A stretch of 64,000 bases of DNA from Excoecaria cochinchinensis (lineage: Eukaryota > Streptophyta > Magnoliopsida > Malpighiales > Euphorbiaceae). The notes below the pieces were generated by a model. The model worked only from the letters and a program-made list of their open reading frames with translations, ran no database searches and was not told the DNA's origin. The translations under genes and the position numbers were made by a program. This document shows positions 1 through 11,500 of the stretch, one piece after another; position 1 is the first letter of the stretch, and each line of letters begins with the position of its first letter. The stretch lies in contig CANTUQ010000043.1 of NCBI GenBank assembly GCA_947683425.1, positions 10,953,501 through 11,017,500 on the forward strand. Direction: 5' to 3'.

Positions 1-64
1 TTCCTTCTTGAATTTTGGCTCACCTAGGTGTCTATGCACTGACTTCTCCAAAATTGGGGGCAAC
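1..64 (+). mobile_element. Element A: 3' end of internal region with polypurine tract
   Basis: This is the last piece of the body of a Tat/Ogre-like Ty3/gypsy element, running off the left edge. The purine-rich stretch AAAATTGGGGGCAAC at about 50-64 directly precedes an LTR that begins TGTAGACACC, which is the position of the plus-strand primer of reverse transcription. No coding sequence can be read in so short a piece. Confidence 0.7.
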
Positions 65-434
65 TGTAGACACCTGGTTCTGAGTCAGATTTTGATGCCA
101 ATCTCGGGTTCTTGATAATTCCTCCAAAAAAATATATATTCGATATAAAATAGGTAGGTTAAATTAATAGTTAAGATTAGTTGATTAATTAGTTAATATT
201 TTAGGATAATTAAAAATGAAAAAATGAAATTAATATAGGGTTTGATTAGATAAAATATATGTGATATTAATTAAATTAAATGGGTATAAAAATATAGAGT
301 ATTTAATATGTAAAGTGTTTAATTAATTAATATGTAGTAATTTGAGTAAAATAATTAAAATCAAAAATAAAAAAAATAGAAAATAGAAAATGGAGGAAGT
401 TACCATTATGACCAAGCTAACCCTAATATAGAAG

Positions 435-442
435 TATAAAAA
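435..442 (+). promoter_or_regulatory. Possible TATA box of the element A LTR
   Basis: TATAAAAA stands about 370 bp into the LTR. It is followed by a purine-rich stretch (450-660) and then a GC-rich island (640-1100). This is the layout expected of an LTR promoter, but AT-rich DNA gives such matches by chance. Confidence 0.35.
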
Positions 443-639
443 GAAAAGAAGAAGACCAAGAGGAGGGGGGCTCGGCAGATCAAGAGAGAAGAGAAAGAAA
501 GAGCCAAGGAAAAGAAAAAGAAAAGAAAAGGAAAGGAAAAAGAAAAGAAAAGAAAGGGAGAAGAGAGGAGCAGACCAGGGACCAGCCAAGGGAGAACGAC
601 GCCGGAACCAAGGGAAAGAGGAAGAAAAGAGAGAGAGAG

Positions 640-1110
640 AGGCGAGGCCTCCGCCGGCCAGCTCCGGCCACCGATCGCCGCACGCGCCCCGCCACGGTGG
701 AGAGCAGACCCCGGCGCACCGAAAGACGGTCTCCGATCAGCCATCAGCGCCGGCGTAGAAGAGATCGGCGGGGAGGAACAGAGATGACGCAAAGGAGAAA
801 AGAGGAAAGGGAGAAGGCGCTGCTCCCGCCGGCCAACCGCCACCGTCCACGGCAACACGCTCACCACCACCGTGCAGAGGAGACCGAGGCGCACCAGCCG
901 GCATCGACCAGCCACCGCCACTCGCCGGAAAAAGCCAGATCGGCGAGAGAGGGGCAGTGGCTTTGCAATCGTTTTCCGGCGAGCCTGCTTCGTCGTTCGG
1001 CGCGTGGACACCGTCGGGGAGCTCAGCGTGCGGCGATCTACCTTCCGGCATAGGTGGTGTCGACCACCTCCCCTCCGGCGAAGCTTCGGCGACCGGTAAG
1101 TCTCTTTTTC
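640..1110 (+). other. GC-rich island in the element A LTR, ending in a GGTAAGT site
   Basis: The island is very rich in CpG, in strong contrast to the AT-rich DNA on both sides. Open frames of 60-200 codons exist on both strands here, but they are low-complexity (Arg/Pro on one strand, Ser/Leu/Phe on the other) and overlap one another, so I do not call a protein. GGTAAGT at 1095-1101 fits a 5' splice site at the end of a leader exon. Confidence 0.5.
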
Positions 1111-1124
1111 CTTTTTTTTATATT

Positions 1125-1365
1125 CATTTATTTATTATTATTATTATTATTTATTTAATATTCTATTTTTTTATTATTTTATTATTTATTTAATTTTCTG
1201 TCATATTATATTAATATTATTATTATTAATATATTTATTATTTATATTATTAATATTTATTTATAATTCTGTTTTTATTTATTTAATATTTATTATTCTG
1301 TTTTTGGTGATTGTGTTAATTTCTATTATATTATTATTTATCATTATTTTTATCTATTTAATTTC

Positions 1366-1402
<37 letters not shown>

Positions 1403-1510
1403 TTATCCATTCATAATTACTATCATTATTTTATGTTTATTTATTATTCATTATTATTTTATGATACTATTATTAGCATTATTATTTTCATTTGATTATT
1501 ATAATTGTTA
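1125..1510. repeat. ATT-rich low-complexity tract
   Basis: This is a run of imperfect ATT/TTA/TATT units inside the element A LTR. It includes about twelve near-perfect ATT units at roughly 1367-1402. It is degenerate microsatellite DNA with no coding content. Confidence 0.85.
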
Positions 1511-2377
1511 TCATGTTTTGCATCCATTAATTCTTCTAATTTTATTCATTTAGAATTTATTTATTTATTCGAGAAATATGTAATCACTATTTTATTCTTT
1601 TTTATATATTTGTGGTCTGTAATAATAAAACGATTTTCGACCGCTCTTAAAAATAACCACCACACAAATGTTTTATATCCAATAAAATGAGGTTTTTATG
1701 AAACTTAAGGATCCAATGTCCTATTTTTATCCAATAAAAATTATCACAATGAAAACATCCAATTTTAAACAATGATGCATGCGAGAACCAAAGTCCTCAA
1801 AATAAACAACACCCCGATTTATGTATGCTTCGCACATTTACAAGAGGGAGTTGTATTCCGCTCCTTGTATTATTGTAATTTATCGCTTTTATTATCTATC
1901 TGATCATTTATGGCTTTCCGAATATGATTGAATGCGTCTTCGATTAATTGCATCGTGTGGAGAGAGAGCGAATTAATGATATTAAGATTTGATCATAAAA
2001 TAATTGAGGTAGAAATAGATGAGAAATCCTGGACCCAGCTCTGGTCTTTGGGCTCAAGAGGTTAGAGGTTATCCTCCAAAATACTTCTTGGGTCACGAGA
2101 CTTTAGCGCTAATCCTAGGCTCTTTAGGGTGAGAAGTTCACCTTCTATGACCGCTCTGGCTGGCCCAAAATGGATACCAAGCGCAGTCTTAGGCTCTCCG
2201 AGGCGAGAGTAAGTTTCCCAATGTTCTATTGGGTGGCGACTCCATGAAACCTCCTTGTTGCCCAACATAGACGCACTTGCAATTTATTTGCAAGATGTCA
2301 ACGGACCCGCAAATGCCCCGATCGCCCACGTGCGGGCGGTCCGAAAGGGCGGCGCTCGGGATCCGGCGCGCGTCACA

Positions 2378-2517
2378 ATATCGTCAAAAGGCATGGCTGC
2401 GGCCTCGGGCTAGACCCTAGCATGCTGAGCCGACACAGAAATTGATGGATCTACAGCTTGAGGGTTCACACTCTCAGCGGATTCCTCAAGTGATCCACGA
2501 GCAGACTTAGAAGCCAT
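2378..2517 (-). pseudogene. Element B: N-terminal gag fragment
   Basis: The start codon is at 2517. About 46 codons can be read before the element A LTR cuts the frame. The reading MASKSARGSLEESAESVNP closely matches the gag start of element G (MASDSVCGSLEGSTESVNP) and contains the ESAESVNP string also seen in E. It ends at MPFDD, which aligns with the MPFEALLK segment of G. An in-frame TAG lies at 2410-2412, at a CAG-like codon. This is a Tekay/Del-like Gag N-terminus and is non-functional. Confidence 0.75.
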
Positions 2518-2620
2518 CTAAACAAATAAGAAACAACCGCATCAGCCAACACAGATCTAGACACATACACATCTAAGCAACACAACATAACATCAACAAC
2601 ACCCAGAAATGCCTAAACCG

Positions 2621-2634
2621 GAGCTCTGATACCA
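2621..2634 (-). other. Element B: primer binding site (initiator Met tRNA)
   Basis: The minus strand reads TGGTATCAGAGCTC, the usual initiator-methionine tRNA primer site of many plant Ty3/gypsy elements. It lies 5 nt from the end of the LTR at 2640, which fixes the orientation: 5' LTR to the right, gag to the left. Confidence 0.85.
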
Positions 2635-2639
2635 AAAAC

Positions 2640-5209
2640 TGTAACACCCCCTACCCATATGTAGGCGATCCCATCCGATAAGGAGCGAGATGCCGTATGA
2701 GCAAAGATGCCACCAAACAGATACAAAGCAAAACATACATTCATCCATACCATACATACTGAAATACAGGATAATTAAAAACTTTAAAGGAAAAGAAAGC
2801 CATAGCTGATCATGCATTAATATAACAAAACCATTACAATAATGTTCTGATCAACTAGCTGAAACAAAAGATATTACATAGCCAAAATATAAATACAACA
2901 GCGGAAGCTATAACAAAACTGATACAGGAGAGTTCTATACAAAAAGAATCATTACAGATTACAAAAACTGAGCCCTACACTAAAACCTTCTGTGTTGGCT
3001 TAAAGGCGGCGACTCTCTCAAAGCAAAACTCCTTCCGCACCTACACGGGTAAAAACACCGTGCTAAGCGATAAACGCTTAGTGGGGAAACACACATAAAA
3101 TATGGACGGCCATTCACAATGGTCGTCAAGGAATAACACATACACAATGGCAAATGCAATAGCTTTAACATAATCCATATAAGCATGCTCATAAATCAAA
3201 GCCATACATTCCGTATCTCAATTTCATGTTCATGCCAAATAATCCAACATCCATCTCATCATTATACTCATTCAGATATCACATTTATGTAGCCAATTCA
3301 GAACAGAGCAATTCAATCGAACACCTGCTGACTCGAGGTAGTGGATAACGAGAGTACTGAAGGTACCTTACGGGTACGAATCGAATACTGAGGGTACCTC
3401 ACAGGTACAAATCAAAAGTCATTTCATTTTTATCAAAACACAATATTTTTACTGAGGGGATCTTAAACAATATCCAAATACTGAAGGGTTCGTGAGGAAC
3501 CTAACGGGGGACCTGATCGGGGTCCAAACTGAACTGAGGGCTGCAGCTAAAAGACTCTATTAGGCATGCCTAACTATCCACTTACTTGACTCTAGCAGGT
3601 TATGCGTCATTCAATTCATATTTTAAAGTACCGCATAAAATTCATCTGAAGAATCAAGATATCACTCATATCAAGCATATAAAAGTATGACATGCATCAT
3701 ACAGCAGTATAAGTCCATTCGGAAGAAATACGAAATTCATTTTTGAGTTAAAACCGAGAAATTTCAGAAAATAGGCCAAACGGGGGTGACCAACAAGGTG
3801 GGCTGGTCACGAGTCGTGACTGGCATCACAACTCATGACTGGCCTCTTCCTCTGGCTAGTCACGAGTCGTGACGGGGAGTCACGCCTCGTGACTGGCTTC
3901 TGGTCACGTCGTGACTTGCCTTTTCCTCTTGCTGGTCACGAGTCATGACTGGGAGTCACGTCTCGTGACTGGCTTCTTTCTTTGGGCTGGTCACGGGTCG
4001 TGACTGGCAGACACCACCCGTGACTGCCTTCTCAGGCCTGTCACGAGTCGTGACTGGGAGTCACGCCTCGTGACTGGCTTCCTCTTGGCTGGTCACTGCC
4101 AGTCACGACTGGGAGTTGTGACTGGCAGTCACCACTCGTGACTGGCCTCTCTGGCTGGTCACGAGTCGTGACTGGAAGTCACAACTCGTGACTGGCCTCT
4201 CTTCTTGGCTAGTCACGCGACAGACACAGAATAACGGGAAAATTCAACAGTAAATACGATTTTCCAATTTCCAGAAATCCAGAACTCAAAAATCAATTCC
4301 ATAACTTGAATCAAAACCACACAAATCTGTTCTTACCTTCTAGAAGACTTCTCATACACTATAAACGACATAATTACAACTCAATTCAGAATTTAAAACA
4401 ACCAAATCAAGCATATATGCATTCAAGTTCCTCAAGAACACAAACCCTAAATTACAGTAAGTTTAAATTCAAACAATTATCTCAAGCAATAACCCAGACC
4501 TGAAATTCAAAGCTTCACTTCACTTAGCTCCACTACTCCCAGCAATCTCCTTGCCCTTGGGATAGCGAGGAGCCACAGCTAAGCAACAACACATCGAAGA
4601 ACAACCAAAATAAAAACCCTAAGTTAAATCTAAACTCAAAAAAGAAGAAGAAGATGAAAACAATGGAAAACAGAGTGAGGAATGCAATGACTTACCAAAA
4701 GAATGCCAAAGAGATGATTGATTTCCACTAACAGTAGCTTGATCCAAGCTAGGGTTCCAAAATAAGAACAAGGAAGAAGATGAGTCAAAGAGGAAGAAGA
4801 ATCGGGAAGAAGAAATGAATTTCTGCCTTTCCCATTTTTCCTTTCTCTATTAACTCCTCTTTTTCCTATCCCTACATTTGTCACTTTCCTGTTGGAGGAA
4901 ACCAATCACTCACACCTAACAACCATGCACTACACACACCCAATGCACTCCCAACTAATGCACGCCCTATAATGGTATGAACACACATACACAATGCACT
5001 CTCATATTAAAACACCTTAATATGATATGCTCAAGTGCACACCACCATTTCCCAATTAATTCACACACTAATGTCATACATATAACCATATGCTAATAAA
5101 CCCCAAAAACATGCATTTTACTAAAATACCCTTATGATATGCCGAACACATGCAAATGCTTGCACACACAGACAGGCTCATACTACTAGGGGGCAAACGG
5201 AGTGTGACA
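2640..5209 (-). repeat. Element B: 5' LTR, Tekay/Del-like
   Basis: On the plus strand it begins TGTAACACCCC and ends GTGTGACA (2570 bp). It holds the module set shared by all Tekay-type LTRs here, read on the minus strand: a GGTAAGT site (4690-4696), a block reading PKGKE (about 4547-4561), GTCACGAGTCGTGAC palindromes (3783-4215), TTAGGCATGCCTAA (3560-3573), and twin stem-loops (3042-3086). The right flank (5210 on) is not recognisable, and the left LTR lies outside the window or is lost. Confidence 0.8.
3783..4215. repeat. Palindrome array GTCACGAGTCGTGAC in LTR B
   Basis: There are at least a dozen degenerate copies of GTCACGA(G)TCGTGAC, linked by GGGAGTCACGCCTCGTGAC and CTGGCTTC spacers. 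The spacing is irregular, about 30-70 bp. Each unit can fold on itself. Many differences between units are CG to CA or TG, as expected from decay of methylated CpG. Confidence 0.85.
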
Positions 5210-5376
5210 ATAGCCACCCCGGTGTCACCCGTCCCGGAATCACTATATTTTTAACACACTTAACACTGAAATTTGACACTGGCAAACTCACTCTCTACAC
5301 TGTTTTACACTGCAATTATCATGGTAACACTTGAATAATGTACTGACACTTCTAGACCGGTATTTGGGCCACTACA
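5210..5376. other. Unassigned sequence between elements B and C
   Basis: I recognise nothing here. It should be the flank of element B, but it does not match the part of the C-type LTR expected upstream of 5377. It may be a leftover of another insertion or a deletion junction. Confidence 0.4.
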
Positions 5377-5675
5377 TCTATTTTGTGGAAGGAAGTCCAT
5401 CTGCTGGCCACTAGGAGTTGAAGCCGCTCTTTTGTACTACTATAGGAGCTTTTTGTATAAGTTGTAGATGCATGTATATTTTGGATACTTGGCATGTAAT
5501 GAATTTGTATATGTATACTTTATAAGTTTTGGTAATGAAAGTTTAAGCTACGATTTATGTTATTTCTGTTATTGCATGTGTTAGTTGAGCCCGTTCGTGT
5601 TTAGTATGTGCGTATTTATGTGTTTGGCGTGTGTAGCAACCCGATATTTCTTCCCAGGGCTATCGGGGTGTTACA
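5377..5675 (+). repeat. Element C: 3' part of a 5' LTR
   Basis: The sequence around GCTGGCCACTAGGAGTTGAAGC (two overlapping parts near 5401-5425) also occurs in solo LTR J near 62012-62034, and both then run through similar AT-rich DNA. The piece ends ATCGGGGTGTTACA, like the Tekay-type LTR ends at 8577 and 38212. The left part of this LTR, including the stem-loops, is missing. Confidence 0.6.
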
Positions 5676-5680
5676 TTTAG

Positions 5681-5692
5681 TTGTATTAGAGC
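5681..5692 (+). other. Element C: degenerate primer binding site
   Basis: TTGTATTAGAGC lies 5 nt after the LTR end, where TGGTATCAGAGC is expected. Its position supports the assignment; its sequence is worn. Confidence 0.5.
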
Positions 5693-5800
5693 ATAGGTTT
5701 AGGCGGTTTTGGTTTATAGGATGTTAGAGTATAGAGTTTGTTCATGTGAGTCTATCTAGAGTTGTGGCCTAATGCAGACATTCCTTTTTGTAGTGCATAG

Positions 5801-6040
5801 ATGGAGTCGGATCCGAGTGAGAACATAGGAGAGACGACTGGTAGTGTGAATGCAGTTCATGGGGATCCGCTTATGTAAGAACAAGTTAGAGATGAAAGAG
5901 CTAATCCTGTTCAGGATTACCCGGTGCTGATGCAAGGGTTAGTTCAGATTTTAGATCGATTGATGGCTCCTAAGGCACCAACGGACCTCATAAGAAAGAG
6001 AGGAGCTGAGGAATTTTGTTGAACCTCATTGGACCAATCT
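5801..6040 (+). pseudogene. Element C: gag, first part (split by element D)
   Basis: The ATG at 5801 opens a Tekay-type Gag N-terminus (MESDPSENIGETTGSVN), with the later segment LVQILDRLMAPKAPTDLIRK matching the ...ARVMERMLAPRAPIESLRK region of E. In-frame stops follow codon 25 and the GAEEFC segment. The frame is interrupted at 6040 by element D. AATCT at 6036-6040 is repeated at 24977-24981 as the target duplication, and the gag text continues at 24982. Confidence 0.75.
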
Positions 6041-8577
6041 TGTCACACCCCAACCTATAACATGGAGACTTCTGCCCCGAAGGAGGGAGAAGGGTCCCGA
6101 TAGATAGGAGTGTCACAATTCAAAACGAAGATCGCAACAATAATATAGAGAAATACATAATAACGAGACAAAATAAAGCTTCTTAGAAGAGACACACAGC
6201 GATACTGAACAGAATAAAATTTTTCTTTCCATTTATATACATAGACAAAATCTTTACATATTACAAAGATTACATATACAAAGGCCCGAAAATATTGTTC
6301 CAAAAGGGCACACAAAACATTATATCTAATACAAAAGACAGGAAAACCTATACTACAAAACTTCGATTCCTAATCGCGAAGGCCTTCCCGATGTGGTGCG
6401 CCCTGACTGAGCTTACCAAAACCTTCCACACCTGCACGGATTAAACACTCGTGCTAAGAGAAATCACTTAGTGGGGAACACAAAAATGTATAACCGCCAC
6501 TCACAGTGACGTTAACAGGCAAAGCATATGCTGATGGCACACTCATAAGTTAGTATCACATAACATAAATCTGAATAATCAACATCATTCATATACCATA
6601 AGAAGTTTATTTCAACATATCATCATTCAGACTTCATACATGAAAAACATAAAATAACCTGCTCGAGCAAAATCGTGGATAACGAGTACACATAGATACC
6701 CGGGGGCATCAATATCAATTCACATCACATAGACGCCCGAGGGCATCGGGGCATTCTTTTCATTCTTGTTCCACAATATTTTCACATAGAATCTTAAGTA
6801 AGATTCGACAGGAAGATCACTAGGATCCATTCAGGGGACCTGATTAGGGTTCAAATCGTACACATGGCTGCAGCTACACATAACTCTATTAGGCATGCCT
6901 AACTATCCACTTATTTGGTTTGCAGGCTATAATAATCCATTATTCAGAAACACTATATATCTTAACAAAGTGAAGCGTTAATTCAATGTCACTGAGTATG
7001 CATAACCATTAACTCCACACTTAGACCTTACATTTAACAAATAAGCATTCATTACAAAAACATGATAGGTCACGGTGGTAACCCAATTCATTGCCACCGT
7101 GACATATCAAAGCCCCGAAACAGAATGCAAACCTGAGGTAGGTCACGGTGGAAACCACATTCATTGCCACCGTGACATACCAAAAACCCGGACAGAATGC
7201 AAACCTGAGGTAGGTAACGGTGGTAACCACATTCATTGCCACCGTGACATACCAAAAACCCGGACAGAATGCAAGTTGAGGGAGGTCATGGTGGTAACCA
7301 AATTCCTTGCCACCGTGACATAACAAAGCCCCAAAACAGAATGCAAGACTAAGGTAGGTCACGGTGGTAACCACTTTCATTGCCATCGTGACATACCAAA
7401 ATCCTGGACAGAATGCAAATCTGAGGTAGGTCACGGTGGTATCCAAATTCATTACCACCGTGACATACCAAAATCCTTGACAAAATGCAACCTTGACAGG
7501 CCTCACGGTGGTAACCAAATTGGTTGCCACCGTGACCCACACCCTGTTGCGACAATTTCCAATAAAACTACTCTAAACCACATCCAAAAACACAACGCAG
7601 CACTTCATTCATTCTTTCTCACTTACATCCTAATATACAAGTCAATTAAAATGCTCAAATCAAATAATTACAAGATCAAACTTAAAATTTCTCAAAAGCG
7701 ATATTTCTTCCTAAATGAATTTCATTCAACAATCTTAAACTCAATACTTTACACTTGAAATAACTCACTTCAAATCAACAATATTCACATCATACACATA
7801 CAAGTCCACTTAATATGGTTCATCAATTTCATAATAACACCAATATCAAGCAAAATGCACAACTCATACAAACGTTCCCAAACCTGATCTCCTTTGCTCC
7901 TAGTCGTGAGCTCTGCTTCCACTAGCTTTTTCTTTCCCTTTAGATGATCTAGGAAGTTCCTCTGAACCACAAATCAAACATAAACGGGTTTAATCCTAAG
8001 ATACCACATAATTGAAAATTAAACCTAGAGAAGAGGAAGAGAAGCACCTAAGACACAACTTTCATAAACTCACCCTCGAATTAAAGAGACACAAACCCAG
8101 CTATAACAATCACCCAAGGAAGGAGGGAAGAACAGAAATATGCAAGGAAAGAGAAGGAAAGAAGAAGAAAAGGAAAAAAAAATATGAAAATGGCGTGAGG
8201 GAGAGGAAGGCAACGGGAAGAGGAAGAAGAAGCAAGGTGGTTTACAGCTGTCCTCTCTCTCATACACCCATTAAATCATCCTAATCTTTAAGCCAAGTGT
8301 CACTCTCCCATAGGGAGTGATCCCACATGCATACCCTACTCCTATACTCTCACTTACACACAACTATCATCACTTATTTACATCCTACTTCCCTATCCTT
8401 AAGCACACACTAACTCCACTCCTCTTCTCAAACATCACTAAAATCACCACACACTTACATAAATTAACATGCAAGAAACATCACCATGCACACCAGTACG
8501 CACACACATATAAACATTGACAGGCATAAACAGACTCAGACAGGCTCAAACTACTAGGGCGGTTTTGGGGTGTTACA
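6041..8577 (-). repeat. Element D: 3' LTR
   Basis: The plus strand reads TGTCACACCCC at 6041 and GGGGTGTTACA at 8577 (2537 bp). Modules on the minus strand: GGTGAGT (8068-8074), a block reading KGKEKASGS (7922-7943), AGGTTTGGGA (7876-7885), the hairpin tandem array (7063-7545), TTAGGCATGCCTAA (6889-6902), twin stem-loops (6431-6476). It has one more tandem unit than its partner at 22515-24976. Confidence 0.93.
7063..7545. repeat. Tandem 72-bp hairpin repeat, 7 copies
   Basis: Each unit holds GGTCACGGTGGTAACCA, an 8-10 nt loop, TTGCCACCGTGACAT and a spacer resembling CAGAATGCAAACCTGAGGTA. The arms pair over GTCACGGTGG/CCACCGTGAC. The units are in frame with one another, so translations give repetitive open frames that are not genes. 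Confidence 0.92.
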
Positions 8578-8592
8578 ATACTCCCCCACTTA
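8578..8592 (-). other. Element D: polypurine tract
   Basis: The minus strand reads AAGTGGGGGAGTAT and touches the 3' LTR. It primes plus-strand synthesis in this class of element. Confidence 0.85.
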
Positions 8593-11500
8593 ACAGAATT
8601 TCGTCCTTGAAATTCTCACCTGTTCCGAACAATTGAGGATACTGTAATCTCATAACTTCTTTCGATTCCCACGTAGCTTCCTCCACACCGTGATACTGCT
8701 ATAGGACTTTAACCAACGGTATCTGCTTATTCCGAAGCTATCTGACCTCTTTATCCAAGATCCTTTTTTGCTCTTCATCATACGAAAGATCTGACTGAAC
8801 CCGGATATCTTGTACTGATAACACATGAGAAGGGTCTGCTCGATAACGACGAAGCATAGACACATGAAAGACATCATGCAATCTGGCTAACTCTATAGGT
8901 AAAGCTAACTGGTACGATACTGGACCCACTTTTCCTAAAATCTCATACGGTCCAGTAAAGTGCGGGCTTAGCTTGCCTTTCTTTCCAAATCGAAGAACCT
9001 TCCGCCATGGGGACACTTTCAAGAACACCTTATCACCCACTTCATACTGAATATCTATGCGCTTCAGATTAGCATAAGCACGCTGTCTATCTTTAGCTGC
9101 TTTCAGATTCTGCCGAACAACCCTTATTTTCTCTTCAGTATCTCTTACTATATCCGGACCTATCAAAGGCTTTTCTGATAATTCAGTCCAACACACTGGT
9201 GTCCTGCATTTCCGCCCATACAAAACCTCATAAGGAGCCATACCAATGCTCACGTGGTAATTGTTATTATATGCAAATTCCATCAAAGGTACATATCGAT
9301 CCCAGCTTCCCGCGAACTCTAAAGCACAAACCCGAAGCATATCTTCTAAAACCTGGATAACTCTTTCCGATTGACCATCGGTCTTGGGATGGAATGCAGT
9401 ACTGAAGCTTAACCGAGTTCCTAAAGCTGCCTGGAGTTCCTTCCAAAACTTGGATGTAAAACGGTGGTCTCGATCGGACACAATGGATATCGGAATCCCG
9501 TGTAATCTGACTATCTCATTCACATAAAGTTCCGCTAACTTGTCCATGGAGTAATCCAATCGAACTGGCAGAAAGTGCGCTGATTTTGATAACCGATCCA
9601 CTATAACCCACACAGAATCGTGCTTACGCTGCGTCATTGGCAAACCGGACACAAAATCCATCGTGATATCATCCCACTTCCATTGTGGAATGGGTAAGGG
9701 ATGAAGTAATCCCGATGGTACTTGGTGCTCGGTTTTCACTTGTTGACACGTAAGACATCTTAAAACAAACTCTGTTATGTCCCTTTTCATACCTGGCCAC
9801 CAATAAAACTGTTTCAGATCATGGTACATCTTGTCACCTCCCGGATGCATAGTGAAGACCGATGAATGAGCCTCTTGTAGCAGCTTTTTCCTTAACTCGC
9901 CCACATCGGGAACACATAAACGGTCTCCATGCTTAAGTACTCCATCACCATCAACCTGGTACTCAGACTGCTTGCCATCTTTCACTGCTTGACATACCCG
10001 CTGTAACACATGGTCATCTAACTGTGCCTTCACAATGACTTATCTTAAACTTGGCTTAGCGCTAAGTCGAGCAACTAAAGCACCTTCAGAATGAAACCTC
10101 CATTTAACACGGCTAAGAAGTAGTGCAGACATAGATTTCCTACTGAGGGCATCTGCCACTACATTAGCCTTGCCCGGATGATAGTCGATGATGCAATCGT
10201 AAACTTTAAACAGTTCTAACCATCTTCGCTGTCTCAAGTTTAGCTCTTTTTGTGTTGACAAGTACTTGAGACTCTTATGGTCAGTAAAAATCTGGCATGT
10301 TTCCCCATACAAATAATGTCGCCCCACTTTAAGCGCAAATACTACCGCCGCTAACTCCAGATCATGGGTCAGATAGTTTTGCTCATGAGGCTTCAACTGT
10401 CTCGACGCATAGGCCCCAACTCTACCTTCTTGCATCAAGACACAACCCAAACCAATCCCGGAAGCATCACTATACATGATGTATTCCTTACCCGAAACCG
10501 GCTGTGTAAGCACAAGAGCCTTAACTAACATATCTTTCAACTGATCAAAACTGGCTTGACACTTTCCAGACCACACAAACTTAACTTCCTTCCGAAGTAG
10601 CCTGGTCAAAGGAGAGGCTAACACTGAAAATCCCTTAACAAAACGTCGATAATAACCTGCCAAACCCAGAAAACTTCTTACCTCTGGCACACTCTTCGGA
10701 GGCATCCAATTAACAATTGCCTCAACCTTACTCGGATCCACTCGTATACCTTCTTCGGAAACTACATGTCCCAGAAAAGTCACTTCTTTTAACTAAAACT
10801 CACATTTGCTGAGCTTCGCATAAAGCTGATGATCTCTTAGCATTTGCAATACTAACCGAAGATGCTCCTCATGTTCCTTTCTATTTCTTGAATACACCAA
10901 AATATCATCGATGAACACCACAACAAGCTTATCCAAATACGGCCTAAAAACTCTGTTCATCAAATCCATAAAGGCTGCAGGCGCGTTAGTCAACCCGAAA
11001 GGCATCACTAAAAATTCATAATGGCCATAACGCGTCCGGAAAGCCATCTTTGCCACATCTATCACTTTTACCCTCAACTGATAATAACCCTATCTCAAAT
11101 CTATCTTGGAGAACACTCCCGCTCCTCGCAACTGATCAAAGAGATCCTCAATCCTCGGCAAGGGATATTTGTTCTTTACAGTCACCTTATTAATCTATCT
11201 ATAATCAATACACATTCGTAACGTTCCATCTTTTTTCTTAACAAACAACACTAGTGCACCCCACGGTGACACACTAGGCCGAATAAACCCTTTGCCCAAC
11301 AACTCCTATAACTGGCTTTTCAACTGTTTCAGTTGCACCGGAGCCATCCAGTAAGGAGCCTTAGAAATTGGAGCCGTCCCCGGTACAATCTCTACTACAG
11401 TTCAACCTCTCTCTCAGGAGGTAATCCCGATAGTTCTTCCGCAAAAACATCTACAAAATCTCTGACCATAGGAATGTCCTGAATCTTCACTTGTCCTCTC

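Larger units (their letters stand above)
65..2377 (+). repeat. Element A: 3' LTR, Tat/Ogre-like
   Basis: The LTR starts TGTAGACACC and ends GCGCGCGTCACA, so it has TG...CA ends and is 2313 bp long. The same start (as its complement) and a similar end bound three LTRs of element H at 47159-59324, so A and H are one family. Shared internal landmarks are a GC-rich island in an AT-rich LTR, a block resembling GTTGTATTCCGC near 1850, and a terminal part with the TTCTATTGGGTGGCGACTCC motif. Immediately after it comes the gag of element B, so A appears to have inserted into B. The left flank is outside the window, so a target duplication cannot be tested. Confidence 0.75.

Noticed and set aside
406..1099. 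Overlapping open frames of 75-201 codons on both strands in the GC-rich part of LTR A
   Set aside because: They are low-complexity (Arg/Pro or Ser/Leu/Phe), mutually overlapping, lie inside an LTR and have no recognisable domain. They follow from purine-rich and CpG-rich composition.
7021..7542. A 173-codon minus-strand open frame, with others at 23563-24159
   Set aside because: It is the translation of the 72-bp hairpin tandem array, whose unit length is a multiple of three. It is not a gene.
7063..7545. Evenly spaced repeats that might suggest a CRISPR array
   Set aside because: The spacers are repeated as well, the units lie in a plant LTR, and the other LTR has the same array. It is a tandem repeat.
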